From Mycolicibacterium iranicum (GTDB lineage Bacteria; Actinomycetota; Actinomycetes; Mycobacteriales; Mycobacteriaceae), in NCBI RefSeq assembly GCF_002101705.1, contig NZ_LQPC01000051.1:35792-99791 (forward strand): a stretch of 64,000 nt of DNA, given 5' to 3'. The notes under the pieces are model-generated. The model made no database searches, was not told the origin of the DNA, and saw nothing but the letters and a program-made list of their open reading frames with translations. How positions within the stretch are numbered: the first letter of the stretch is position 1; every line of letters starts with the position of its first letter. Both the position numbers and the translations under genes were made by a program. Shown here piece by piece: positions 7,888-17,516 of the stretch.

Positions 7888-8689
7888 TGGTCAGCTCCTC
7901 CAACTTGGCGGGCCAGGTCTCGGTGGCAGCCAACACCCGGCGAAGATAGACGTGAGCCAGGCACTCCCACGTGTTGCCGATACCGCCGTGCACCTGAATC
8001 GACGTCTCGCACACTGTCATTGCGGCGCGTGCGCAATAGATCTTCGCCACCCGGTTCGCCTCGATCGCTTCACGCACCGGGAGTTCGTCGACCGCCCACG
8101 CGCCGTGGCGCGCCACGCTGATCGACCCCTCGATCAACGCCAGACCCTCGGCGAGCAGATGTGCGACGGCCTGGTAGGAGCCGATGGCCGACCCGTACTG
8201 CTCACGTACCTTGGCGTACTCGGTGGCCAGCGCGTGGGTGCCCCGAGCCGCTCCGACGATGTCGGCCGTGGTCGCCGCGAGTGCCAAGGCATACCAGCGC
8301 CCGGCGTCTTCGTCGGACAACTCGGTGAGCTCGCTCGGTGACTCCACCACTCCGGCAAGGCTTCCCGTCAGGTCGACCGATTCCGGGGCACTCTCGGGCG
8401 GCAAATCCGCTCGTCCCAGCCGGTTCTGGAGATCGTCGATGAGCACCGGCCCGAGGTAGGGCACGTCGACCAATCCCCTGCCGAACTCCTCGGCGACGAT
8501 GGCGACCTCCACGGCCGACGCCCCGTCGGCGCGCAGGGTCCGGAACCCGGTGGCGTCCACCGCCTTCTCCAGCCGCGCACGACGCGTCGCGTCGTCGAGG
8601 TCGGCCACCGACCCCGGCCCGAAGTCACCTGCCACCTCCGCTGCGGCATCGCGCAGCTGTCGCTGCTCCTGGGTCAGACGGACGTCCAC
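7874..8689 (-). CDS. acyl-CoA dehydrogenase, short partner subunit
   Basis: 271 residues, about 100 shorter than a full ACAD. The N-terminal helices are followed quickly by the C-terminal helical domain (VREQYGSAIGSYQAVAHLLAEG, QVHGGIGNTWECLAHVYLRR), and the middle beta domain is reduced. Short ACADs of this kind pair with a full-length neighbour and supply part of the FAD or substrate pocket. It overlaps the upstream ligase by 16 bases and the downstream ACAD by 14, consistent with coupled stoichiometric synthesis. Confidence 0.88.
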   Translation of the reverse strand: MDVRLTQEQRQLRDAAAEVAGDFGPGSVADLDDATRRARLEKAVDATGFRTLRADGASAVEVAIVAEEFGRGLVDVPYLGPVLIDDLQNRLGRADLPPESAPESVDLTGSLAGVVESPSELTELSDEDAGRWYALALAATTADIVGAARGTHALATEYAKVREQYGSAIGSYQAVAHLLAEGLALIEGSISVARHGAWAVDELPVREAIEANRVAKIYCARAAMTVCETSIQVHGGIGNTWECLAHVYLRRVLAATETWPAKLEELTIGLS

Positions 8690-10095
8690 TGTTCTCCTCC
8701 GCTCTCGGGGCTCATCGCGCGCTCCCGCAACACTCTCCGCAGCACCTTGCCCGAGGGCAGCCGCGGGATTTCGTCGACGACCAGCACCTGACTGGGACGT
8801 TTGTAGGAAGCGAGCCGATCCCCCACGAGGGTGACGAGCTCATCGGTGTCGACGGTGCGGTTCACCGCAACTGCGGCGACGATCGCCTCTCCGTCGGCCA
8901 CGGGAACACCGAACACCGCGCAGTCCTCGACGGCGGAATGGCCGTGAAGCACGGCCTCGATCTCAGCGGGCGCGACCTGGAAGCCGCGGACCTTGATCAT
9001 CTCCTTGGCGCGGTCGGTGATCCTCAACCAGCCGTCGGCATCGAGACTCCCGACGTCGCCGGTGCGATACCAGTCGTCGCAAAATGCCTCCGCCGTGCAG
9101 TGTTCGGGGAGGTAGCCGGCCATCGCCGAGCCGGAGCGCACCTGGATCTCGCCCTCCTCGCCCGCGGGCAGCGGCTCGCCGGTCTCGAGTGAGACGGTCC
9201 GGATGTTCACGTCCGCGACGGCACGCCCGACCGTGTCGAGCCGCGCGCCCTGAAGGTCGTTGCAGGAGATCACCGGAAGCTCGCTCGCGCCGTAGGCGGT
9301 CACCCACGAGACCCCTGTGCGTGCCGAAACCGCCTCCGCCACGCTCTGTGTGACCGGGGTGGCACACCACATGATGTAGCGCAGCGACGACAGGTCGTGG
9401 TCTTCCAGGTGTGGATGCGCCGACAGCGCCAGGGCAATGGGCGCGACGGCCATCTCGATTGTGATGCCGTCGGATTCGATGTGGCGCAGCATCGCATCGA
9501 TGTCGAACCTGCGGTGCAGCCGGATCCACGCGCCGGTGTCGAGCGCCATGATGATGTTGAGCAGACCGAGGATGTGCGACGGCGGGGTCATCACCTGCAT
9601 CCGGTCTGCCTGCGTCAACCCGATCGCCTCACGCCAGTGCCGGATGGCCACGGACAGCGAGGCATGCGTGTGGCGCACCGCTTTGGGCAACCCCGTCGTT
9701 CCTGAGCTGAACACGAACACCGCGTCGGCTTCGGGCGCCGGCGCCTCTGCCAGCCAGGACCCGGGCACGATCTCGTCGTCGAGCGAGACCATGGGCATCG
9801 TGTCGGCGAGCACGGGATGATCGCCCACCGCATGCGTGGGCGCCGTCAGCGACAGGGCGTAGTCGACCTCGGCCCGCTTCCACGCCGGGCTCAGAAGCAC
9901 GGCCGCCGCTCCGAGTCGCCAGATGGCGCGCAGCGCGACGACGAATTCGGGGCGGTTGGACGACATCAACGCGACGCGGGAACCGCGCGTGACTCCACGC
10001 CGACTCAGCGCCGATGCCATACCGCCGGCCAGTGCGTCGAGGTCGGCGAGGCTGAACTCCCGTTCCTCGAAGGCGAGCGCCATCGGCTCACTCAC
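8674..10095 (-). CDS. acyl-CoA ligase (ANL superfamily, FadD-like)
   Basis: 473 residues. The phosphate-binding loop SSGTTGLPK is at 130-138, followed by YGASE, the YRTGD motif and the C-terminal catalytic lysine in LPSGKVLRR. ANL enzymes adenylate a carboxylate and pass it to CoA. It is somewhat short at the N-terminus compared with typical FadD proteins but keeps all core motifs. It is first in its operon, divergent from the ferredoxin gene and sharing the palindrome at 10156-10174. It probably activates the free acid that enters the pathway (inference). Confidence 0.9.
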   Translation of the reverse strand: MSEPMALAFEEREFSLADLDALAGGMASALSRRGVTRGSRVALMSSNRPEFVVALRAIWRLGAAAVLLSPAWKRAEVDYALSLTAPTHAVGDHPVLADTMPMVSLDDEIVPGSWLAEAPAPEADAVFVFSSGTTGLPKAVRHTHASLSVAIRHWREAIGLTQADRMQVMTPPSHILGLLNIIMALDTGAWIRLHRRFDIDAMLRHIESDGITIEMAVAPIALALSAHPHLEDHDLSSLRYIMWCATPVTQSVAEAVSARTGVSWVTAYGASELPVISCNDLQGARLDTVGRAVADVNIRTVSLETGEPLPAGEEGEIQVRSGSAMAGYLPEHCTAEAFCDDWYRTGDVGSLDADGWLRITDRAKEMIKVRGFQVAPAEIEAVLHGHSAVEDCAVFGVPVADGEAIVAAVAVNRTVDTDELVTLVGDRLASYKRPSQVLVVDEIPRLPSGKVLRRVLRERAMSPESGGEQWTSV

Positions 10096-10149
10096 GTCGC
10101 GCGCGCCCCTTCCGGAAGTAGTGGATGATGTCCGCGAGAGGACTACGGT

Positions 10150-10179
10150 TTGTCGAGGAGAATAGTATTCTCCTATTAT
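10150..10179 (+). promoter_or_regulatory. promoter TTGTCG-N18-TATTAT for the ferredoxin gene with embedded operator
   Basis: -35 TTGTCG (10150-10155) and -10 TATTAT (10174-10179) are 18 bases apart. The 19-base palindrome AGGAGAATAGTATTCTCCT (10156-10174) fills the spacer, exactly as at 316-345. This is the most extended copy of the shared operator; it also lies 61 bases upstream of the divergent ligase operon. Confidence 0.65.
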
Positions 10180-10207
10180 CAGAATGACAATGTCGAAAGA
10201 GGGTCAC

Positions 10208-10537
10208 ATGACCGACCCGCAGGCACCGGGAACGGGGTCCGCAGTGACTGAGGCAGCAGCCCAGGGCACCATCACCATCCACCTCGACGGCTCGACCGCA
10301 TCGGTCGGCCAGCGGCCGGGTGAAACCCTGCTGGAAAGCGCGCGCCGCGCCGGCATGGGACCGCCGTTCTCCTGCGAGGCAGGCAACTGCGGCACGTGCA
10401 TGGCGCTTCTCACCGAGGGCACGGCGACGATGCGCGTCAACGACGCGCTCACCGAAGACGAAGTCGACGAGGGATACGTGCTCACCTGCCAGGCCGTTCC
10501 CGACACCCCGAACGTGACCGTCAACTACGACGAGTGA
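10208..10537 (+). CDS. plant-type [2Fe-2S] ferredoxin
   Basis: Starting at the ATG at 10208, which has AAAGAGGG just upstream, the protein has 109 residues; an ATG at 10184 is less well placed. Four cluster ligands are visible: Cys56, Cys61, Cys64 and Cys94 in the C-x4-C-x2-C-x29-C pattern. It carries no reductase domain, so it is a free electron carrier. No oxygenase partner is encoded in the window; the flavoprotein or LLM oxidoreductase nearby, or an oxygenase elsewhere, could be the partner. Monocistronic, with its 3' end overlapping the CoA-transferase gene by 13 bases. Confidence 0.9.
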   Translation: MTDPQAPGTGSAVTEAAAQGTITIHLDGSTASVGQRPGETLLESARRAGMGPPFSCEAGNCGTCMALLTEGTATMRVNDALTEDEVDEGYVLTCQAVPDTPNVTVNYDE

Positions 10538-11583
10538 GCCGCCGCGCCGGCGTGCTCGTCCAGCGCAGGCGCAGGCCGATACTCGGGCTCATAGCCCGCA
10601 ATCCTGATGGGACTGCCCACCAACCGAAAAGCTCCTGCGGTGACCAACGCCTCAGGTGTCGCCTGGAGAGCTTCCGGCAATGTGCGCACCGCGGCGACCG
10701 GAAGTCCCAACGGCCGCAACCGTTCCTGCCAGTTCAGGGCGGTGTCCGTCGCCAAGACCGCGCTGACCAACTTCAGCACGTCGTCGCGACGCGCCGCGCG
10801 CTCGGCCAGCGTGGCGAAGCCCTCGATACCGGCCTCGGCAGCGAACGCCGCCCAGAAGGCGTCGTGGGTGATGAACAGCGCCAGGTATCCGTCGGCGGTC
10901 AGGAACAATTGCGCGGGCACGTAGAACGAGTGCGCGCCATAGGGATAGCGCTTCGGCTCGAGTCCGTCGTTGAGGAACGCCGCTGCGCGATAGTTCAGCT
11001 GGGAGAGCATCACATCCTGCATCGACACGTCGACCTGCCCGCCGCGGCCCGCGACGATCTGGGCCAGCAGTCCGAGCGCCGCGGTGAGCCCCGTCGAATT
11101 GTCCACCGACGAATATCCCGGCAGCGTCGGAGGACCCGCCGGATCACCCGTCATGGCCGCCACGCCCGTCGCCGCCTGGATCACGTAGTCGAACGCCGGG
11201 TCGTCACCGCCGTCGAGCCCGAAGCCGGTCAGCGCGACGCAGACGATGGCCTCGTTGAACTCTTTGAGCGCCTCGTAGGTCAATCCCAGCCGCTTGATCG
11301 CCGACGGCTTCATATTGACAAGCAGCGCATGTGAATTCGCGACGAGCTCACCCAGCTGCTGCCGGCCTTCGGCCGAGCGGAGGTCGAGTACCACGCTCTG
11401 CTTGTTCCGATTCAGACTCGCGAAGTAACTGTCGCTGACCTGCCTGGAGATCTCGCCGCCCGGCGGTTCGACCTTGATCACTTCGGCGCCGAGATCGGCG
11501 AGCATCATCGTCGCGTACGGCCCCGCCAGCATGACACCGACCTCGAGGATTCGGATTCCCGCGAGCGGGCCGACAGACGTCAC
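10525..11583 (-). CDS. CaiB/BaiF (class III) CoA transferase family protein
   Basis: 352 residues with the family opening GIRILEVGVMLAGPYATMMLADLGAEVIKVEPPGG and the conserved Asp in DPAFDYVIQAATG that forms the acyl-enzyme intermediate. Such enzymes move CoA between carboxylic acids, and some act as 2-methylacyl-CoA racemases. It is last in the mutase operon and overlaps the LLM oxidoreductase gene by ATGA. At about 350 residues it is nearer the length of racemase-type members than of typical transferases of about 400. Racemisation of a 2-methyl-branched acyl-CoA would fit a mutase pathway, but this is inference. Confidence 0.85.
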   Translation of the reverse strand: MTSVGPLAGIRILEVGVMLAGPYATMMLADLGAEVIKVEPPGGEISRQVSDSYFASLNRNKQSVVLDLRSAEGRQQLGELVANSHALLVNMKPSAIKRLGLTYEALKEFNEAIVCVALTGFGLDGGDDPAFDYVIQAATGVAAMTGDPAGPPTLPGYSSVDNSTGLTAALGLLAQIVAGRGGQVDVSMQDVMLSQLNYRAAAFLNDGLEPKRYPYGAHSFYVPAQLFLTADGYLALFITHDAFWAAFAAEAGIEGFATLAERAARRDDVLKLVSAVLATDTALNWQERLRPLGLPVAAVRTLPEALQATPEALVTAGAFRLVGSPIRIAGYEPEYRPAPALDEHAGAAAHSS

Positions 11584-12536
11584 TTGACGGCCTTCGCGAG
11601 CTCTCCGATCACCTCACGGGTCCGGTACTTCGACGCCACCAGCTCGTCGCGTGTCTCCCCGATCGGCAACAGACGCACCGAAAGGTCCGTGACCCCGGCG
11701 TCGGCAAATTGTTTGAAGCGAGCCAGGATCGCGTCCTCATCGCCCGCTGCGCAGAGGTCGCCGACGTTGCGCGCGTCGCCGCGGTCCAGCAGCCGCTGAT
11801 AGTTCGGCGAGGTCTCCGCCTCAGCCAAGATCCGGTTGGCCCGTTCCTTGGCGGCCTCGATCTCAGAGTTGGCGCACAGACAAACCGGGATGCCGGCCAC
11901 GATGCGCGGCGCCGGGCGTCCCGCGTCGGCCGCAGCCTTGGTGATCTTCGGCGCGATGTGCTCACCGATGGCCTTCTCGTCGGCCATCCACAGCACGGTG
12001 CCGTCGGCGTGCTCACCCGCTATCTGCAGCATCACGGGGCCGAGCGCGGCGACCAGAACCGGAAGTGGCTGCGCTGCACCGAGAACGGTCGGGTTGTGCA
12101 CCGTGAAGGTGTCGTTCTCCACGTCGACGTCGCCGGGCCCGGCCAGTGCGGCGTTGAGCACCTCGAGGTAGTCGCGGGTGTACGCCGCGGGCTTCTCATA
12201 GGGCATGCCCAACATGTCGCGCACGATCCAGTGGTGCGACGGCCCGACACCGAGGGCCAGTCGCCCCGCCGCGATCGCATGCACGGAAAGCGCTTGTCGG
12301 GCAAGCGCGATCGGGTGTTGCGCCTGCAGGGGGACCACAGCCGTGCCGAGTTCGATGCGCGAGGTGTGGGCGGCCATCAGCGCGACCATCGTCAGACAGT
12401 CGAAGTCGTTGGGCACCTGGGGCATCCACGCGGTGTCCAGACCGGCCGATTCCGCCCATTCGATGTCGGACACCAGCTTGGCCACCTTGCGTGCCATGTC
12501 GCCGCGCTCAGCCCCGATCATCACACCGAGCCTCAT
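11580..12536 (-). CDS. LLM-class (luciferase-like) flavin or F420-dependent oxidoreductase
   Basis: 318 residues with a TIM-barrel luciferase-like sequence: MRLGVMIGAERG at the start, ELGTAVVPLQAQHPIALARQALSVHAIAAGRLALGVGPSHHWIV in the middle. Mycobacterial members of this subfamily usually use F420 and oxidise alcohols or reduce double bonds. The start is supported by AAAGGAGAA. It overlaps the CoA transferase gene by ATGA and follows the cobalamin-binding subunit after 85 bases. A role on an alcohol or enoyl intermediate of the same pathway is inferred. Confidence 0.85.
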   Translation of the reverse strand: MRLGVMIGAERGDMARKVAKLVSDIEWAESAGLDTAWMPQVPNDFDCLTMVALMAAHTSRIELGTAVVPLQAQHPIALARQALSVHAIAAGRLALGVGPSHHWIVRDMLGMPYEKPAAYTRDYLEVLNAALAGPGDVDVENDTFTVHNPTVLGAAQPLPVLVAALGPVMLQIAGEHADGTVLWMADEKAIGEHIAPKITKAAADAGRPAPRIVAGIPVCLCANSEIEAAKERANRILAEAETSPNYQRLLDRGDARNVGDLCAAGDEDAILARFKQFADAGVTDLSVRLLPIGETRDELVASKYRTREVIGELAKAVK

Positions 12537-12621
12537 GCTGAGTTCTCCTTTGCCGAGAGTGCGACCAGATCGCGGATATCGCCGTGAACGCGCGCTGAGC
12601 GCACCGTCGGCGGGCTGAAAG

Positions 12622-13020
12622 TCACTGGGCGGCTTCTTTGGTCAGCTCACGCACATCGCGCACCAGGTCCTCGAGCGAGGTCCCCGTCGGGAACACGGCG
12701 GCGGCACCGGCGTCCAGCAGCTTCTGCACATCGCCCTGCGGGATGGTCCCGCCCACGACCACCGCGATGTCACCTGCGTCGGCGGCCCGCAGCGCGTCGA
12801 CCGTCCGGGCTGTCAGCGAAACGTGGGCGCCGGAGAGAATCGAAAGTCCGACCAGCGCAACATCTTCCTGGAGGGCAATCGAGACGATGTCCTCGATACG
12901 CTGCCGGATACCGGTGTAGATCACCTCGAAACCCGCGTCGCGCAGCGTGCGCGCGACGATCTTGGCTCCTCTGTCGTGGCCGTCCAACCCGGGCTTGGCC
13001 ACCAACACACGTACACCCAT
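12622..13020 (-). CDS. cobalamin-binding small subunit of an acyl-CoA mutase
   Basis: 132 residues forming one B12-binding Rossmann-like domain. The lower-ligand motif D-x-H-x2-G is Asp13-Gly-His15-Asp-Arg-Gly18, followed by SILSGAH and VVVGGTIP, which line the nucleotide tail pocket. As a free subunit it resembles those of isobutyryl-CoA and 2-hydroxyisobutyryl-CoA mutases, whereas most methylmalonyl-CoA mutases have this domain fused. AGAGGAGGTG precedes its ATG. It lies 18 bases downstream of the large subunit gene, forming an obvious two-subunit enzyme. Confidence 0.93.
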   Translation of the reverse strand: MGVRVLVAKPGLDGHDRGAKIVARTLRDAGFEVIYTGIRQRIEDIVSIALQEDVALVGLSILSGAHVSLTARTVDALRAADAGDIAVVVGGTIPQGDVQKLLDAGAAAVFPTGTSLEDLVRDVRELTKEAAQ

Positions 13021-13038
13021 CGCCAGAACACCTCCTCT

Positions 13039-14628
<1,590 letters not shown>

Positions 14629-14654
14629 CGTTGGATAACGTACTTGCAAAAAAT

Positions 14655-14778
14655 GAGAATGCCAATACCGTCTGGGGGAAAGCTGCACGCCGCAGCATGT
14701 GCAACACCCCCAATATGTGAGTCGAAGCCCCGGTACACAGCGATTATGGGATTCGCCTAAAATGAGAACGGCACTATC
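14655..14778. promoter_or_regulatory. two degenerate operator copies between the mutase and SDR genes
   Basis: GAGAATGCCAATACC (14655-14669) and GAGAACGGCACTATC (14764-14778) both follow an AAAAT or AAAT stretch. They share the left half-site of the perfect palindromes (GAGAAT, GAGAAC) but only three and four of six bases on the right. Each lies near one of the two divergent starts (14628, 14804). They are probably weaker sites for the same repressor. Nothing else recognisable lies in this 175-base gap. Confidence 0.45.
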
Positions 14779-14803
14779 TAGCGCCGATGAGGAGGGCCGA
14801 CGT

Positions 14804-15646
14804 TTGCCTGAGAGCAGCGCACAGTTCGCCGACCGCACCATCGTGGTCTCGGGAGGCAGCCGAGGGATCGGGTTGGCCATTGCGCTGGGAGCCGCCCGTC
14901 GCGGCGCCAACGTCGTGCTTCTGGCCAAGACGGCCGAGCCGCACCCCAAGCTTCCCGGCACCGTGCACACCGCCGTGGCTGAGGTAGAGGCGGCCGGCGG
15001 CAAAGGTGTCGCGGTGGTCGGCGACGTCCGCAAGGAAGAAGACGTCGCACGCGCGGTCGATACGGCCGTGGCGCACTACGGCGGCGTGGACATGGTCGTG
15101 AACAACGCCAGCGCGATCGCCACCGAGCCGACCGATCAACTGTCGGCCAAGAAGTTCGATCTGATGATGGACATCAACGTTCGAGGCACCTTCCTGCTGA
15201 CCAAGGCCGCGCTGCCGCACCTGCAGAAATCACGGTCCGCACACGTGCTCACACTCGCGCCGCCGCTGAATCTGTCTCCCAAATGGCTCGGCGCCCACCC
15301 CGTCTACACGTTGTCCAAGTACGGGATGACGCTGATGTCGCTCGGCTGGGCCGCCGAGTACGCCGACGCGGGGATCGGTTTCAGCTGCCTGTGGCCCGAG
15401 ACCTACATCGCGACCTCGGCGGTCACCAACCTGGCCGAAGGGGATGCGCTGGTGAAGGCGTCACGCAGTCCCGACATCATGGCCGACGCCGCGGTCGCGG
15501 TCCTGTCGCGGCCCCCGGACACCGTGAACGGAAAGACCTTTATCGACTCCCAGGTCCTCGCCGAAGCCGGCGTGACCGACCTGTCCGCGTACGGCGGCGG
15601 CGACGCCCCGATCCTGGACATCTTCGTCGACGAGCGCACGTCATGA
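14804..15646 (+). CDS. short-chain dehydrogenase/reductase, HSDL2-like
   Basis: A TTG at 14804 with GAGGAGGG about 8 bases upstream gives 280 residues and begins just before the first strand; an in-frame ATG at 14762 would add 14 residues overlapping the degenerate operator. Motifs: SGGSRGIG, NNASAI and Y-T-L-S-K. The segment VVLLAKTAEPHPKLPGTVHTAVAEVEAAGG is typical of HSDL2-type SDRs with a long loop after the second strand. It overlaps the ligase gene by ATGA. Probably a hydroxyacyl or ketone reductase or dehydrogenase; substrate unknown. Confidence 0.87.
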   Translation: MPESSAQFADRTIVVSGGSRGIGLAIALGAARRGANVVLLAKTAEPHPKLPGTVHTAVAEVEAAGGKGVAVVGDVRKEEDVARAVDTAVAHYGGVDMVVNNASAIATEPTDQLSAKKFDLMMDINVRGTFLLTKAALPHLQKSRSAHVLTLAPPLNLSPKWLGAHPVYTLSKYGMTLMSLGWAAEYADAGIGFSCLWPETYIATSAVTNLAEGDALVKASRSPDIMADAAVAVLSRPPDTVNGKTFIDSQVLAEAGVTDLSAYGGGDAPILDIFVDERTS

Positions 15647-17142
15647 GCATCTCTCTGCTTCTGGAGATGGCGTGCGACGCCGGTCCTGATCGGACGGCGC
15701 TCGTCGCCGACGACGTGCGGCTCACCACAGCCGAACTGAGCGCCCTGGCAGACGGTGGCGCCGGCGTGATCGCCGCATCGGGGGCCCAGCATGTCGCCTA
15801 CGTCGGCACGGGTGGTGCGATGCTGCCGCTGCTGCTGTTCGCCGCGGCGCGCGCCGCGATACCGGTCACCCCGTTGAACTACCGACTCTCTGCCGAGGGT
15901 CTGCGCGCGCTGCTCGACCGACTGCCCGCGCCGCTGGTGATCGTCGACGACGACTACCGCGACGCAGTGGGTGACCGGTACCCGACGATGGGCTCCACCG
16001 AATTCCTCGAGACGGCCCGCGCAGCCGAACCTGCTGCCGAGTTCGCCGACCCCGATGGGGTCGGGGTGGTGCTATTCACCTCGGGGACGACATCCAAACC
16101 CAAAGCCGTCGAACTCACCCACAGCAACTTGACCAGCTACATCATGGGCACCGTCGAATTCGCCGCCGCCGAACCCGACGACGCCGCATTGATCTGTGTC
16201 CCGCCCTACCACATCGCCGGGGTCAGCGCCGCCCTGTCGAATCTCTACGCGGGCCGGAAGATGGTGTACCTGACCAACTTCGACGCACACAAGTGGGTGC
16301 AGCTGGTGGCCGACGAAGGCGTCACCTCGGCGACGGTGGTGCCCACCATGCTCGACCGCATCGTCACCGTCCTCGAATCGCAGAACACCACCCTTCCGAC
16401 ACTGCGCACCCTGGCCTACGGCGGGTCCAAAGTTCCTCTCCCCCTGGTGCGTAAAGCACTCGAACTACTACCCGGGGTCGGATTCGTCAACGCCTACGGG
16501 CTCACCGAGACCAGCTCGACGATCGCCGTACTCACCCCCGACGACCACCGCGCCGCGCTGGCGGCCACCGACGAGTCCGCGATCCGACGCCTCGGATCGG
16601 TAGGACAACCCGTCCCGGGCATCGAAATCGAAATCCGCGCCGAGGACGGCACCGTCCTGGGGCCGGGCCAGACCGGTGAACTGTTCGTGCGCGGCGAGCA
16701 GGTCTCGGGCAAATACACCGACATCGGTTCGGTGCTCGACGAACGCGGCTGGTTTCCCACCAAAGACGTCGCCCACCTCGACGAGGCGGGCTACCTGTTC
16801 ATCGGCGGCCGCTCCGACGACACCATCATCCGCGGCGGCGAGAACATCGCCCCCGCCGAGATCGAGGACGTCCTCGTCGAGCACCCCCACGTGCGTGACT
16901 GCGCCGTCGTGGGCGCCGACGACCCCGAATGGGGCCAGATCATCGTCGCCGTCGTCGTCCCCCAGCCCAGCACCGAACCCGACGTCGAAGACCTGCGTTC
17001 CTACGTCCGATCCCAGCTGCGCGGGTCCCGGACCCCCGACCGGGTGGTATTCCGCGAAGAGCTGCCCACCAACGCGACCGGCAAGGTGCTGCGCCGCGAA
17101 CTCGTCAACGAACTCAACGTGACGTCGAAGGAGCCCGCATGA
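15643..17142 (+). CDS. acyl-CoA ligase (ANL superfamily, FadD-like), second in the locus
   Basis: 499 residues: phosphate loop LFTSGTTSKPKAV, NAYGLTETSS, TKDVAHLDEAGYLFIGGRSDDTIIRGGENIAPAEIED, and the C-terminal Lys in ATGKVLRREL. The full-length ANL layout is present. It is translationally coupled by ATGA overlaps to the SDR before it and the small unknown protein after it. Having two ligases in one locus suggests that the pathway accepts two acids, or re-activates an acid released midway (inference). Confidence 0.9.
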   Translation: MSISLLLEMACDAGPDRTALVADDVRLTTAELSALADGGAGVIAASGAQHVAYVGTGGAMLPLLLFAAARAAIPVTPLNYRLSAEGLRALLDRLPAPLVIVDDDYRDAVGDRYPTMGSTEFLETARAAEPAAEFADPDGVGVVLFTSGTTSKPKAVELTHSNLTSYIMGTVEFAAAEPDDAALICVPPYHIAGVSAALSNLYAGRKMVYLTNFDAHKWVQLVADEGVTSATVVPTMLDRIVTVLESQNTTLPTLRTLAYGGSKVPLPLVRKALELLPGVGFVNAYGLTETSSTIAVLTPDDHRAALAATDESAIRRLGSVGQPVPGIEIEIRAEDGTVLGPGQTGELFVRGEQVSGKYTDIGSVLDERGWFPTKDVAHLDEAGYLFIGGRSDDTIIRGGENIAPAEIEDVLVEHPHVRDCAVVGADDPEWGQIIVAVVVPQPSTEPDVEDLRSYVRSQLRGSRTPDRVVFREELPTNATGKVLRRELVNELNVTSKEPA

Positions 17143-17441
17143 TCAAGAACGGCACCCGCCTGCAAAGCCAAGTCTGCGACACCCAGGTGATCATCGTGCG
17201 CAGCGCTGAGAGCCTCGAAGACCTGCGGATCGGCGGGGCACCCGCCATCCCCATCGGAGACCAGCCCGATTCCAGCCTGTCCCTGGACGACACGCTGGCC
17301 GACGGGAACCTGATGGGCAAACGCTACGTCGACGACGACGGCGCCGAGGTCCTCGTCACCAAAGCCGGCAAAGGCACCATCAGCATCGGCACAACCCCCC
17401 TGGCACTCAAAGAAGCCAAACCGCTGCCCGCCAGCGACTGA
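17139..17441 (+). CDS. conserved-looking small protein of unknown function, coupled to the acyl-CoA ligase
   Basis: The 100-residue protein starts at an ATG overlapping the ligase stop (ATGA). It opens MIKNGTRLQSQVCDTQVIIVRSAESLEDLRIGG and ends in a Thr/Lys-rich strand pattern (VTKAGKGTISIGTTPLALKEAKPLP). There is no signal peptide or membrane segment, and only one Cys. The alternating hydrophobic pattern suggests a small beta-rich fold. I do not recognise the family; tight coupling to a FadD gene suggests a pathway role, for example as partner or stabiliser of the ligase. Confidence 0.75.
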   Translation: MIKNGTRLQSQVCDTQVIIVRSAESLEDLRIGGAPAIPIGDQPDSSLSLDDTLADGNLMGKRYVDDDGAEVLVTKAGKGTISIGTTPLALKEAKPLPASD

Positions 17442-17504
17442 GCGACAGCGGTTCCCTGCGGCGGGTCGCCGTCGCGATCCAGGGTGCGGCCGAGACACGC
17501 CTGA

Positions 17505-17510
17505 TACGTT
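17505..17510 (+). promoter_or_regulatory. -10 box (TACGTT) of a probable leaderless cyclase transcript
   Basis: TACGTT fits the mycobacterial TAnnnT -10 pattern, and the GTG start at 17517 follows after 6 bases, where transcription is expected to begin. No ribosome-binding site precedes the GTG, which supports leaderless translation. Confidence 0.45.
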
Positions 17511-17516
17511 CGGCCG

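Noticed and set aside
15283..15642. N-terminal extension of the second acyl-CoA ligase
   Set aside because: It overlaps the SDR coding sequence in another frame, is Arg-rich, and the ATGA-coupled ATG at 15643 fits the family start.
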